Assembly: GCA_038277395.1 (NCBI GenBank) | Contig: CM076192.1 | Span: forward strand, 129,048,026-129,112,025 | DNA: 64,000 bases | Source of the DNA: Dryocosmus kuriphilus | Taxonomy: Eukaryota > Arthropoda > Insecta > Hymenoptera > Cynipidae | Reading direction: 5' to 3' | Shown here: piece after piece, positions 45,477 through 58,320 of the stretch | How the letters are laid out: every line of letters starts with the position of its first letter | Position numbering within the stretch: position 1 is the first letter of the stretch | Notes under the pieces: model-generated | The model's input: only the letters and a program-made list of their open reading frames with translations | What the model was told of the DNA's origin: nothing | Database searches by the model: none | Made by a program: the position numbers and the translations under genes

Positions 45477-45600
45477 TTGCGAGCGAAATGGCACAAAAAC
45501 TGGCGAGCGGAAAAGCACAATAACTGGCGAGAGCAAAGTAAAAAATGGCGAACGAAAATGTACAAAATCTAGCGAGCGAAAAGGCAATACGAATAGAGGC
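45477..45600 (+). repeat. About 24-bp minisatellite in LINE C 3' UTR
   Basis: Five degenerate units beginning GCGAGCGAAA with GGCACAAAAACTG-type continuations. It may be involved in RT recognition or be simple slippage. Confidence 0.65.
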
Positions 45601-45796
45601 AATACGAATAGAGGAAAATAAACCGAATTGTCAAAGAGTGGAAAGAATGAATGGTATTAACAGAATGGAGTTAGAGTAGACAATAGTTGTAAAAATTTGT
45701 AATTAATTTAAATACTGTACATGTAATATTCGATGTAGCAGACTCTGTCAGCATGTTTCTGGGCCATGATGGCCGAAATAAAACGTATTATACTAA

Positions 45797-46036
45797 CTTA
45801 TTTCACGATTTGTGCAAATTTTAAAAATAAAATAAAAAGTCCTATCGTAAAACCAAAGGTACCGTTAGCTCCCTATCAGCAGTTTTCGAATTAAACCAAA
45901 AAAAGATTTTTTAAACAATACATTATTTATAATGCTTCGGAACTTCTGTAACGACAAGGAACATCAATCAAAAGTTAATTAGGACAACAAACAGGAAGAA
46001 ACATTGTACTTTGACAGTTTTGGTATTCTTAAATCA
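45797..46036 (+). repeat. Z repeat, copy 4 (partial, ends in gap)
   Basis: Direct repeat of 40930-41090 and the reverse of 30366-30620 (AAAAGTCCTATCGTAAAACC, GAACATCAATCAAAAGTTAA). It enters the gap exactly where the mariner begins in the other copies. Confidence 0.75.
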
Positions 46037-46536
46037 NNNNNNNNNNNNNNNNNNNNNNNNNNNNNNNNNNNNNNNNNNNNNNNNNNNNNNNNNNNNNNNN
46101 NNNNNNNNNNNNNNNNNNNNNNNNNNNNNNNNNNNNNNNNNNNNNNNNNNNNNNNNNNNNNNNNNNNNNNNNNNNNNNNNNNNNNNNNNNNNNNNNNNNN
46201 NNNNNNNNNNNNNNNNNNNNNNNNNNNNNNNNNNNNNNNNNNNNNNNNNNNNNNNNNNNNNNNNNNNNNNNNNNNNNNNNNNNNNNNNNNNNNNNNNNNN
46301 NNNNNNNNNNNNNNNNNNNNNNNNNNNNNNNNNNNNNNNNNNNNNNNNNNNNNNNNNNNNNNNNNNNNNNNNNNNNNNNNNNNNNNNNNNNNNNNNNNNN
46401 NNNNNNNNNNNNNNNNNNNNNNNNNNNNNNNNNNNNNNNNNNNNNNNNNNNNNNNNNNNNNNNNNNNNNNNNNNNNNNNNNNNNNNNNNNNNNNNNNNNN
46501 NNNNNNNNNNNNNNNNNNNNNNNNNNNNNNNNNNNN
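46037..46536. other. Assembly gap (500 N)
   Basis: Exactly 500 N. It falls at a Z/mariner repeat, a likely place for a scaffolding error. Confidence 0.99.
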
Positions 46537-46578
46537 ACAATTTTACACGAATTTTTCCCCAAAATATCCGAGTTTAAT

Positions 46579-46785
46579 TTGGGTCAAACTTTATTACTTC
46601 TTAACATAATAAAAATTCTTATTTTTTCTTTGCTTAAAATTTACCATTCAAAAGAAGACTTATTGGTTAATGCCTCGGGACTCCGTAGCGATTGTGGTTT
46701 GGAGACTACTGATATTTTTTACCATTTAATAATTAATTGTCCAACTGCTCAGAAGAGAGGAAAAAATATATTTGTACTTCATTAG
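46579..46785 (+). pseudogene. LINE C-terminal zinc-knuckle fragment
   Basis: SDCGLETTDIFYHLIINCPT has the C-G-x-E-T-x(3-4)-H-x(4)-C pattern found at the end of Jockey/R1-type ORF2 proteins, followed by a stop. Only this tail remains. Confidence 0.4.
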
Positions 46786-47989
46786 CGGAAGATCATGTAA
46801 AATAATTTTAATATATCCTGCGAAAATTTTTCTTTGCATTGACTTTCGAGTCTTAAACAAATAAATAATAAAAAATACAATAAAAATCCCGACTTTAAAT
46901 TAATTCGCATTAGCCCCAAAAAGATTACTCTATACATTATGTCATATTGAAATCTATCTCTGTCACTTATATATAATTACATTTTCGCAAACCTAACCTC
47001 CCAATATTTAACAATATGTGCATATTATCTCTTTTTTACACAATGAGGAAGACCGTCGATGCACGGTTTGAAATGTTTTGTACATGGCATAAATGCTTAT
47101 GAATGAATCTGACTGATAAAGAGCCCCAGCGATCAACAATATGTTCTACATCAACTAATTAGTAGAAACTCACTAATTCATTTTGCTCTGGTGAAGATGT
47201 AAATCAGAGCCCATTTGGAATAGAGACAGATGTTTTTAGGCTTGTTGGGATTATCGAAAAAACGGCTTATAAAAATCCTTTTATTAAGGATATTTTTATT
47301 ATATATTTACATATGTTTTAATGTATATTATATTTATATATTTACTCTTATTTATAAATATGTATATTTAACGATATTTTGCTTTTAGAAATTTTTTAGT
47401 GTGCATATGCTGATTTGATTTGTAATGCTATAGCACGGCAGAAATCTATTTTTGTTGATCTAACGTTAATCTTTGTCAAAGCTTCTCAGACGTGGAACTT
47501 CACATTTGTATGTAATATCTTAAATTAATAATAATTAAAATATTAAAGTCCACTCACGTTCAAATTGGAGAAAACTCACATAGATGAGTAGTAAATGTCA
47601 GGAAGGAGGCTGTCATTTTTTTTTTAAAATAGTCACAATGATAAAATACGCGACACTGACTTTAGAAGTTTGCGTGGATCTGACTCGACCTCGAGCTCCG
47701 TGCCTACTGACTTCTAGATGATAAGAACGCTCTTTTATTTATTCTTAAGTAAATAAAAGTGTAGAAAGAAGGTAGATGATCTCAGATCTCATCAATATAG
47801 GGCATGGGAACAACTGTGGATCAGGGTCCAGATCTGGTTCAATGCTGATTTTTCGCTGTGAATTGATTGTTATTAATCAATGAATTTGTTGGAGGATCGT
47901 TTGGGTTATTACATAAATCGTTATTCAAAATTTATTATGATAGGTGACAGCATCTTTTACATGGATGATGATAATTCAGTGCATAAATT
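46786..47989. other. AT-rich noncoding stretch
   Basis: No domain or repeat identified. It is possibly the 3' UTR of the LINE fragment at its left end. An 80-codon frame at 47880-48122 runs into the Helentron-like repeat and is not considered a gene. Confidence 0.4.
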
Positions 47990-49257
47990 TGACAGCCCTG
48001 AAGTTTTTTTATCATGCCTGGCTAGCCTGAAACCGTTTTTTCTGACTCATGGGTGTCTTAAAAACGTGGAGATTTCATGTAATCCGCGAAAGTCAGAGTT
48101 TAATAAATCTATACCTTCTTGATGAGAATGTAAAAAATTGCATTTTTCAGCCAAAACTATGTAAAAAATGAAGAAATTTACATTTATTAGATATAACTTC
48201 ATTGATTGGTGAGCGCAAGAAAGTGATGAGAATGCGCCTGATGTAGGCGGGCAGATTTTTTCAATAACTTTTAATAACTCTTTACTGAATGTTTAGTAAT
48301 GTATTTTTCGTTTAAAGGACAGCTATTATACGTTTAATGAATAAAGTATGGTTGTATCAAAAAAATTGTTTTAAGAGAATTTGTAGGTCTTTAGAAGGTG
48401 AATATTCTGCTTGTTAATATTTTCTCATATCTTGGCATAGTTTTGCTAAAAAGTGGTTTTCTTTATATTTCATAAAATGTTTCACGAATAAATCAAAAAA
48501 ACTACGCGTCTGCTCAAAAAAAATGGTAGAGAGCAAATTTGTAGATCTTTTTGAAGCAACTTTTTTTATTATCATTTTTCGTGTCTTGCATAGTTTGGGC
48601 GGGAAATTTGAAATTTTTTATTTTTTACTAACGTTTTATCAATTAAAACCAAAACCGTGCATTTTATCAAAAATGGGTTAAAATAAAATTTGTAAGATAT
48701 CTTTTCGAACTGAACAAAACTGTCTTAGCAAACCATTTTTTTGTATCTTGAATATTTTGGCAGCAAAACGAGAGTTTTTTTAATTTTAATAGCGTTTTCT
48801 TGATTAAAACAGAAAACCGTTCATTTTATCAAAAACAATGTTTTACATAAAATTTGTAGATTTTTTCGAGATGAACAATTTTACTCTCTGTCGGCACTTT
48901 TTTTGTATCTCTCACAGTTTTAGCCGGAAACTGGATCTTTTGATTTGTGGGAAAATAGTTTTTGATGGATTAAAACCATAACTGTAGGTCAAAAACCGCC
49001 ATGTGTTAACGGAATAATCCTTTTTTTTACCCTTACAGAAGACGTGTACTAAAGCGCACACGAATCGATTAGTCCTTCGAAAGTTATCGCGACCACAGAC
49101 GACGACAAACGACGACTAACAGACAGCAGACAGCCGTTCGTAAAAACCGTTTTTTCTGACTCAGGGGGTCTCAAAACGTGGAGATTTCATGAAAATCGCG
49201 GAAAGTCAAACTTTACATAAATCTAGTTACCTTCTCTGATGAGAATGTAAAAATGTA
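47990..49257 (+). mobile_element. Helentron-like repeats with 150-165-bp tandem units
   Basis: Two terminal-like modules (48020-48160 and 49140-49257) carry TTTCATGnAATCCGCGAAAGTCA and end TTCTC-tga-TGAGAATGTAAAAA. Between them, units with CTTGGCATAGTTTTG-type anchors recur at 48432, 48585, 48747 and 48911. The same family forms 60241-62124. Arrays with a terminal hairpin and no transposase fit Helitron/Helentron-related non-autonomous elements, but I cannot prove the superfamily. Confidence 0.45.
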
Positions 49258-49261
49258 GATA

Positions 49262-51508
49262 TACGGTGTCTAAAAAGTCCGGGACGGTTGGATGTTTCCT
49301 TCAGGTTTAAAAAATATTCTTCAAAATTGTGAAGGCCATTTCCTGGAGCAAATTTCAACGAGGAATTCAATGGTGACCTTTTTGATCTTGTGAACTTGAC
49401 CTTCATGGCTTTTGAAGGTCAACCTTGTTTTTTAAATGGAAACCCCTTTTTTTACATCTGCAATCGATTTAGAGCGGAAAATTCTACGTTCAGGTACTTA
49501 CCCAAGTCATAAGGTCAATTGTAACGTTCAATGTCAGATTGAAATTAACAAAGTTTTCGAGAGGTCAGTGCAATTCTGAAGCAAATTTCAACGAAAAAAG
49601 TCATTCGGTGAGCTCCGTATTGATCTTGGTTACAGCGTTTTGAATTTATAAAATCAGAAGAAAGGAAATTTTTCATTTTAAATTTCGGATGTTCTGGGAG
49701 AGTTCTGTTCCTCGCCAAAAACGTTATCAGTCCTATACCGTTTTTCCATACGAATTATTAACAATCGAATCTAAATTTACGTTATTAAGAAGTACATACT
49801 TACTATCTTTCGCTAAAAAGATTATTATGGCGCGCACAACTAAAATTTCGGAACGGGTGAGGGTATGTGTATTAATGATGGAGTGGTTGGGGAGATCGAG
49901 TTCGATTCTTATGATCAAGTTCGTTTGCTTTTTAATCGCACTTTTCGTAATGGAAGAAGGGTTAAATCCTGTCTCAAAATCAACAATTAAAATAAACCTG
50001 TAAGGCGCTTTATGAACCATGGATCTATCAAGGACCTTCAGAGAGCTGGTCGGCCAAAACCCTGGACAGGACCATGAGGAGAAGCAGATGGATAGGAAGG
50101 ATAGAATGGACATAGCCGAAGCATTTGTTGAAAACCCACACCTTAGTTTATGTCGAGCTAGTGATGAAGCGTAACGTTGCTCCTGAGATAGTGCGAAATA
50201 TTTTTAAAAGCATTAATTTTCCATCCTTACAAAGTTAATCTGGTACAAAGAGCTCAGTGAAGACGATCTGATCGTCGGGTTGAATTTTGTGGTTTTTGAA
50301 ATTATTTTGATGGACAGAATTGATAAAGATCCTCTTTTTCTTGTACAATACAGTATTTTTCAGATGAAGCTACTTTCACTTTAAAAGGTGAAGTTAACAG
50401 GCAAAATTGTAGATATTGGTCTGACAAGTAAATCCTGATTGGATGTTGGAGAGTCACACACAATATCCACAAATGATGAATGTTTGGGCCCCCCCCCGGT
50501 ATCTTGAATGATGCACATTGATAGGGCCCTTTCTTTCATCGATGTTAATCCCAATGCCGTGTGCATGTGAAGAGCTTCTCAGAAAGAATACCAAATTGTA
50601 CCAAGAATAAGGGAGATTGAGATTACAGGCTATAAATTTTTAAAAATGTTTGTTTCCAGCAGGACGGAGCAGCGGCTCATTACCGGTAGGGAGTGTTCGA
50701 GCATATTTGGATACTCAGTTTCCTCAAAGGTCGATCTCGGAAGATGAGGTGAAATCGAGTGGCCTGCTAGATCTCCTGATCTGACGCCTCTCGACTGTTT
50801 TACTTTGGGGTTATTTAAAGAGCAAAGTAAACTCAACGCAACCCAAAGCTTAGACGAATTGCAGAATCGGATTCTGCAAAAGGCTACTTTCATTGATAGG
50901 GGATATTATTCGTAATGCTGTAACTCATTTTTTAGACGCATAGCTTTTTGTCAAGAAAGCTCAAGGTTTTCAGTTCGAACATTCTTTCACTGAAGCGTGA
51001 GAGCCAAGCGGGACTCACGCTAATCAAGCTCCCAAAGGGAACAGAATTTACTACGTCCTCACGTCGTTGTTCCTGGGTAATGCTAAACGTAAACGTAAAA
51101 TGCTTGGAAAAAACCTTGAAGAACATCACAAGATCAATTACGGAGCTCACTATTAGAATTTCTCGTTCGAAATTTACTTCAGGAGTTACACTGAACTCTT
51201 GGAAAACTTTGTTAATTTCAAATAACCTCTAACTCACCTTGAACGTTACAATTGACCTATGACTTGGGAACGTACCTGAACGTAGAATTTTCCGCTCTAT
51301 CGATTCCAGATGTAAAAAAAAGGGGGTTTCCATTTAAAAAAACAAAGTTGACCTTCAAGATGCCATGAAGGTCAACTTTAAGGTCAAAATGAAGGTCACC
51401 ATTGAATTCCTCGTTGAAATTTACTTCAGGGATGACCTTCACTTTTTTTAGAAATATTTTACTCTGCGGAAATATACAACCGTCCCGGCACTTTTTAGAC
51501 CACCCGTA
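49262..51508 (+). mobile_element. IS630/Tc1-type transposon with 400-bp inverted repeats
   Basis: TIRs of roughly 390-430 bp (left from 49262, right to 51508) start TACGG..GTCTAAAAAGT.CCGGGACGG and are flanked by TA. They contain repeated TGACCTT motifs (GGTCACC, AAGGTCAA), which look like binding sites. A degenerate transposase lies between. The arms have diverged, so the insertion is old. Confidence 0.85.
49827..50940 (+). pseudogene. IS630/Tc1-type transposase remnant
   Basis: The start is MARTTKISERVRV at 49827. AGRPKTLDR is the end of the HTH region. FFSDEATFTLKGEVNR (first Asp, about 50355-50400) is followed by QNCRYWSD. CFQQDGAAAHYR (second Asp, about 50645-50680) and ARSPDLTPLD (third acidic region, about 50765-50790) follow. 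Many stops and shifts separate them. The pattern is that of the DDE_3 transposases common in insect genomes. Confidence 0.82.
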
Positions 51509-51730
51509 TAAATATTAACCCTAGAATATTTCCAAAAAAGAATTCTCTCACACGCGGAGCCCGTAAATTCATTTTCAAGCTTTCCATCATCGAATATAAT
51601 GTTTTACGTTTATTAATATTTAAGGAGTTAAATACCCACAAATTCTTATTTTTTAAATTTTGAACTTTTATGAAGTGAACTAGTGATGGTAACGCAAAAA
51701 ATTTAATAAGAATCTTTTAGTACGTCAAAT
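51509..51730. other. Short unassigned spacer
   Basis: Nothing recognised. Confidence 0.5.
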
Positions 51731-52795
51731 TTTCTAAAAAATTTTAAGGAAGACGTTTTTTGTATCACGCATAGTTCAAAGCTACAGGCCCCGCAAGTCT
51801 TATTTTTATAATTTCTGAAGTGCTTTTGTGTGAATATTGATGGTAGAACAAGAAAGTCAATAACATTTTCACAATACATTCAAGTCTCTACAAAATTAGT
51901 CATAATAAACTTTTTATATCGTCAGTAGTTAAATATGTCAGCAATCTCGTTGCCATTTTTATGATTTGTTTTTTAAAGGCGATAAGCAAATCAATTTTAA
52001 AGAAAAAGTAACTACGCAGATACAATTTTATTTTAGTGTTCTAGAAAATATTTGTGGTATTTTAATTCTTATCGTCTGCTTATTACTAATTGTAGATCAT
52101 TAGTGCCTTGTTGTAACAACTATTTATTACAGTTGCTAAGCAATCAAGTAAATAAGAAATCCCCCCTATTTAATTATTTAATTATATTGATTAATAACTT
52201 TTATTTTCCTAAAGATTTTCAAAAATTTTCAATGAACATGGATTATATTTGTTAGTATAGAGTTATTATTGTCTTAGTATTACAATGATTTGAAATTTGT
52301 CGTATGTGTGTCACTTAATGCTTACAGTTGAAGGACAGCAATAAGGCCGCGACTTCATAAATACATTTCACGATTCCTTTTCTGTTTTCTGGTTAAAAAA
52401 TACTTATATTTAAAATGTATTTTTATTTATTTTAATTAAATCAATAATCTATGATTCAGAAATTTAGCTGCCTTCAATTGAAAAAATTGATCATTTGTTT
52501 CGATAACACCTTTATTTGAAATTTTTTAAATACTCATTAAAGAAAAATCATTAAAGAAGCAATTAGATTGCTGAAATATTTAACTACTGATGATATAAAA
52601 AGTTTACCTGGACTAATTTTGTAGAGGATTGAATGAATTTTGAAATTGTTACAGACTTCTTTGATCTACCATCAATAGTTCACCCTAAACACTTAAAAAG
52701 TCATGAAAATAAGACTTGAGGGACCTGTAACTTTTAACTATTGATGATAAAAAAAAAACATCGACCTTAAAATTTTGTAGCAAATTTTGTAGAAA
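51731..52795. mobile_element. 1.06-kb foldback MITE
   Basis: Arms of about 220 bp (51731-51952 and 52560-52795) are imperfectly complementary (TTTTTATATCGTCAGTAGTT against AACTACTGATGATATAAAAA). The 600-bp spacer is AT-rich and noncoding. Confidence 0.75.
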
Positions 52796-54540
52796 GCTTC
52801 AGTTTCAAATAATATAGTTCTGAAACTATTTCAAGCAAATTGACTTGCTTCAAATAATAATGCACAGCAAAAGACTATTATTATTTATAAAAGATGTAAA
52901 TTATGTTTGATAAACGTATAATTACTACAAATATAAAAATGTTACTAATAAATTATTATCCTTTTAAGAAAAGAGACTTTTTGAGTATGAAGATCCGGGC
53001 TTCCCAAGAGTCTATTTGTGCGCAATAAAATATCTTTACTAAAGTTGTTGCAAGAATGAAAAGTATATATTTCTGAAGAATTATTGATATGCTTTAGAAA
53101 GGAATTAAAGTAATTAAATAGATTTTACATACATTCATTGGCTCAGTTTCACTTGAATATTTTTCAATTGAAAAATTGAATAAATAAAGTGAATTTATTT
53201 TAATTGTAAAAGCAAATCGCTAAGGATAGGCGTTTTCAATAACTTCAGTCATATATGTATGTGACGTTTCGGTAACCTTGTGTGTCACCCTTATCAAACA
53301 TTTATTTAATTGATGTTAACTATAATAAACATATATTTATTTAACTGGACATGATATGGATTGGGACAATGTCAAAATTTTACACAGGGAAAAAAAATTT
53401 AAATAAAAGATTGATGGCTGAAATGATGTTTATAAAAAAAGAGTTTCCATTAGCTTTAAAATAAAATTAAAGAAATAGAAAAATTGGATAACATTTATAA
53501 AAATTTTATAAAATTTATTTAATAATTTCAATTTATAAAGTGAAAAATAATTCTAATGTATACTAAATTCTAATTTTACTTTTCCAATACATTGATATTC
53601 CATCTCTCTTTATTTGCTCTTTGAAAGATTGTATCTTAGTCATTATCAATAATAATTTGTATTCGATTAGTATTTAGTAGTCGACTTCCAACTCTGAAGG
53701 TGATGAGACACAACATCTTCTCTCTCAAATTTCAGAGTTGGAATACAAGTTATAATTAAATTTTTTAATACAGTAATATTATTTAATTACATTAATTTTT
53801 GACAATGGTGGAACTTAATAGTGTTTTTAACATTTTAAAAACAATAGGATTTATACAAAAAAATTGTAAGTTAAACCCCTTATTTATATAAAAAGATTTA
53901 ATATTATATAAACATTAAGTTTTAATTATAAATATATGTTTATTATAGTTAACATCAATTAAATAAATGTTTGATAAGGGTGACACACAAGGTTACCGAA
54001 ACGTCACATACATATATGACTGAAGTTATTGAAAACGCCTATCCTTAGCGATTTGCTTTTACAAATACATTTAAAATACCAGTGACCAAATAAGTTTGGA
54101 AATTGACTAATATTTTATTTTAATTCTATTGTCATTTATCGGAAAGAAATTACATGTTTTATTGTAGGACGTCTCTTTACACAGTAAAACTTCGGAACTA
54201 GGGAATATCTTCTAACGCATTTCAACTAAATTTCAAAAGAAAAATCATAAGATAATCACTTTTACAATTTACAAAAATACTTTTGCAACTTTTCCACGAT
54301 AAATTAAACTTTTTGCATTTTTGTAAGTTTATAATACATACTTTCAATTATTTAATATTTTTTATGTGTCTGAAATACATTTTACAGAGAAAAATTCTTT
54401 TTTATTAAATACCGGTTTCTTTATTATAAATTAATTGCGCAGATTTTTTTAAAAAACTACAATAGTTATTAATGTACTCGTATATAAATTAGATTTATAT
54501 TTATTTCATTACAACAAAAGATTAATTAAAAATTTTTTTA
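52796..54540 (+). repeat. X-R-Y repeat, copy 3 (Y and R3)
   Basis: Reverse of 18484-19365. Y runs 52796-53203, is interrupted by a TIR element (53204-54064), and resumes with R3 (about 54165-54240, CACAGTAAAACTTCGG) and interior to 54540, where LINE D begins. Confidence 0.72.
53204..54064. mobile_element. 861-bp element with identical 137-bp inverted repeats
   Basis: 53204-53340 and 53928-54064 are exact reverse complements over 137 bases (TTGTAAAAGCAAATCGCTAA outermost). Each arm has a TGATAAGGGTGACACACAAG stretch, then GGTTACCGAAACGTCAC, reminiscent of a degenerate hammerhead (stem GGTGA/TTACC before GAAAC). The 590-bp middle is AT-rich with a 13-bp hairpin TTCCAACTCTGAA near 53690. No ORF and no clear target duplication. 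Copies 1 and 2 of Y lack it. Confidence 0.8.
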
Positions 54541-55551
54541 GGCTTCCGTTTTAGGTACCGAAGGGTAAAGTACGCGTGTTTATTCTGTGCCATCCTTTTT
54601 GGTTTTGGCGACGGTTGCGGAGGTGTGATTGAGGTGAAAGGCGATAAGGAAGGCGAGTGTAGTGAAAATGCTTTGTGGTAGTGTGAAGGAGTTGTTTTGT
54701 AAAGTTAAAAGGGTTGAAACGAAAGTCGAAGGTGAAAATTTAGAGGTTAGTTGCCGTGGTCGAAACAGTGAGAGGGAATATAGTGGACAGCAGATCGATA
54801 AGCTAGATCAGCATGTTTACAATGAGGAGCCCAATGGGGGAAAGTAGAGGGCAGCAGCAGGCAGATAACCTCGGTGCTGATGAGCTCACTGTGGCCGGAG
54901 AAAGAAGGAGGAGTAAGGCTGATTCCAGGGATAGTACTTATGATGGAAAGATGCAGTTTAGTACGCCGTGAAACTTTGTAAGGGGTTAGAAGGAAGGGGG
55001 ACTAGCTGACATAAGAACTCGAGGTAGATCGTCAAATCGGCAACTGCTTAGTAGATCGAGATCTAGCAGATTAGGATCGAGACAACTTTTTATCAAGTGG
55101 TGAGAGGGGGGAGGGTTAACGGATATAAGATATGAGGGGGACAAGACGGAAGATAGTAAAAGATCAAGGGAAGTAGAGGAGAATGAACTGAGAGAAGAGA
55201 AATTGCGGAAAAAGCTTTAAAAAAACGTCTCCACCGTAAAGGAATAAGGCAAAAGGGAAAGTCGATCTAGAGAATCAAGAAAGTCTCATTAAAGGGTCTA
55301 GAGAGGAAACGCACCGCAGCCTGCATGCCTTGCAAAAGAGAGTGGATGAGGTCTGGGATGAAATAAGGAAAGTCAGAGAAAAGTGGGAAGAACGGGATCT
55401 GGTGTGACGGCAAGGAAAAGATGAAGTTTGGAAACAGTTGAAGGATTTCGGGAAAAAGCAAATAATGAGTGAGAAAGACTGAAAACTTCCTATGGAGAAG
55501 TTGGAAGAAAGAGTGAGAAATCTATAATATATACCTGAGGACAGAATTAAA

Positions 55552-55938
55552 GTGGATGAAGGAGTAAGAGAAGGAGGCAAAATAGAAAAATTGAATGATA
55601 ATGTTAACCTAGCAAATGTGAGAATGAAATCAAGATTGAGAGAATTAGAAAGGAAAATGGAAATAGAAGAGAAGACGAAGCGTAGTAGAAATATAGTGCT
55701 TAGAACAATGAAAGTGGATAGAGAATCAGAAAGAGAACAAGTGGACAGTTTATTAGGGATAATTGAGACCAAAGTGCATGCGGAAGACGTAAATGGAGTG
55801 GGAAGGATGAATAAAGGTAAGTCGGGATTATATATAGTGAAAGTGGAATGTGAGGAAGAAAAAGATGATATTATGAGAAAAGGAGAAAGCTTTAAAGGGG
55901 AGGAAAGGAAGAATAGAGGAGGATATGACGTGGAATGA
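55552..55938 (+). pseudogene. LINE D ORF1 fragment
   Basis: Coiled-coil end (MKSRLRELERKMEIEEKTKR) joined to SRNIVLRTMKV and GLYIVKVECEEEKDDIM, the RRM-like region aligned with LINE A ORF1 residues about 270-360. Confidence 0.7.
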
Positions 55939-56279
55939 AAGAAGAAGAAAGCAGTTGACGGAACAGAGATCATGGAGTGAAGGAATGAAAGGGAAACACG
56001 ATATGGATAGGGAAAAACCAGACGTGGATAAACGGTAATGTTTGGATATGGGGTGAAGAGGAAGAAAAATTGTGTGGAATGTATAAGGAGGGTACATGGC
56101 GACGAGGGGAAGAAACAAAGGCTAGTGATAGAAGGGAGGAGATAATGGAACCAGTAGTGAGTGAAAGGAAAGAAGGAGGAGAAGGTGGAGCGACGGGGTT
56201 TCTACAAAAAGAGGCAGGGGACGTAAAAGAGAAAGGAAGAAGAAATGAAGGAAAGAAGTATTGAGAATACAGTTTTCGA

Positions 56280-58320
56280 ACGCATCAGGGCTAATGTATA
56301 AAGATGAAGGATTCTGGGAAGAGGTGAAGAATTTGGATGTGTTTGAGTGACACCAGGGTAGATGAGAAGGCTTGAAGGCGGGTGAAGAGGAACTTACACA
56401 AGGGATATATATGGAAGAAGCAAGAGGCAAATAAAGAGAACGTAAAGGAAGGAAAGGAAGGGGGCATGGTTTCAGGAGTAAGGAATGAATTGGTAGGTGA
56501 CGAGACAATAGAAATGTGTTTTGAGGAAAACAGGTGGAGTAATGACGAGAATGGTGAAGATAGGAAGAAGGAAGTTGTGGATTGCTTGTATCTACAGGAG
56601 AAGGGGGGAAGAAGAAGGTTGGAGTGTGATTAGGAAATAGGTGGCGAAAAAGGATCATGAATTGGTTTTGATATGAGGCGATCTGTATGCTTGGACAGGG
56701 ACAGAGGGAGGCGAAATATGGGATGAAGAGAGAGTGCGACTTTCAGGAGAAATCGAAACATAAGCAAGTGGACCAGGAGGATAGGACTTTCCTGGAAATA
56801 CTGGGAGGAACAGGATGGCTCATTTGTAATGGGAACGCTGATTGGGATGAGGAAGGGAGATTAATTTTGCAAGGAAAAGGGTTAACAGTAACAGACTACA
56901 TTCTGAAAGAGGAGAGGTAAGGAGGCTCTTGAAAAGAATGGAAGTAGGGAACAAAATAAGATCAGAATGTAATTGCAACCCTGAAATGTGTGGATGGGAG
57001 AAGACAAGGAAGAAAGCAAAGATCGGCAAGTGGGTAGTTGATAAAATAGGATAAAATACGGAAAGAACAGAAGAAGAGAGTACTAAGATTGAAGAGGGGG
57101 AAGGCGTAGATGCGATATTTTGTAAGATAAAGGAAAGGGTAGAGAATGTAGTGGGAGAAATTAGGCCAAGTGAGGATGAGAGAAGGGAGAAAAGAGGATG
57201 GTGGGACGTGGAATGTATAGAGAGTAAAGATCGTATAAAAATTATCATTGAAGGATTGGAGAGGAGGAGAGATATATTGGAAGTTATATAATGAAAGAAA
57301 AAGGGAACAAGAGAAGTTACTTGTTGTGAAAAGACAGGAGGAGAAGGTGAAGTACATGGAGGAGGTACAGAAAGCAACAAAGGAAGGAAGAGAATGGGAG
57401 GTGATCAATTGAGAGAGGTCTGGGTGGAAAGGAATCAATGAAGAGATAAATATGGATAAATAGACCGTATACTTCAGGAAATTGCTTGGGATGTGGATAG
57501 GAAAGTGACGGGGGAGACGGAAATAGCAAGGTGAGAAGAATGGAAGGGAAGAATGGGGTAACCAGAGAGGAGGTGAATCAAGCAATATAAAATTTAAAAA
57601 GAAATAAGGCGACAGAAGAGGATAGGATGGAGAATGACGCTTAAAAATTTGGAGAAAGAAGGATTACAGAAAAGATCTGCGAAATATGTAGTAAAGTGTG
57701 GAGAGGGGAAGGCTGGACTAAGGAGTGGAGAACAGGTTTGGTAGTTCCGTTATTAAGGAAATGTAAGCGCAGAAATGTGGAAGATTATAGAGAATTACTC
57801 TCGCGCCTGTAACGTTTAAAATTTACGCGGAGGTCGTTAGGAAGATATTAGAAGAACACGCTGAAGGGAAGGGAAGTATTCCACACAATCAAACAGGTTT
57901 AAGGAAGGGGAAGAGGGCAGTGGATAACATATTCGTTCTGAATTGTCTAGTCAACAGGACCTGGGACAGAAAAAAGGAAAGCTAGTTGCACTCTTCGTAG
58001 ATCTTAAGGAATCTTACGACTCGATGAATACTAAGGTTCCGTGGAAGGCGCTTAAAAAAATGGTAGGTCGACAAAGATTTGATTGAAAGGATAAAAGAGG
58101 TCTTTACGGCGACGAAGACAAGAGTGAGGATCGGGAAACATAAAGGGGAGAGTTCTGGACAGGGAGGGGTCTTAGGCAATGGTGTCCGCTAAGTCCATTG
58201 TTATTTAGCATAATGTTAGCAGACCTAGAAGAGAAAATGGAAAGGAATGGTAAAGGAGATACAGTTCGAGGAAATGAAAGAGTATACTCACTAGTGTACG
58301 CGGACGATACTTGACAATTA
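56280..58320 (+). pseudogene. LINE D ORF2 fragments
   Basis: Endonuclease pieces (DEGFWEEVKN, GGMVSGVRNELV, GWLICNGNADWDEEG) are followed by RT pieces NIFVLNCLVN, CPLSPLLFSIMLADLEEKM and SLVYADDT (about 58290-58312). Each block resembles LINE A at the same place. No frame is open across the region. Confidence 0.75.

Larger units (their letters stand above)
41252..45790 (+). mobile_element. LINE C: long non-LTR retrotransposon, decayed
   Basis: ORF1 and ORF2 regions are followed by a 3' UTR with a minisatellite and AATAAA near 45778. The 3' end abuts Z copy 4 (TTATTTCACGATTTGTGC). The 5' end abuts a mariner stub. No clear target duplication was found. The family differs from A/D and is nearer to B. 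Confidence 0.85.

Noticed and set aside
47880..48122. 80-codon frame starting MNLLEDRLGYY
   Set aside because: Its second half is the dispersed Helentron-like terminus, so it is not a conserved gene.
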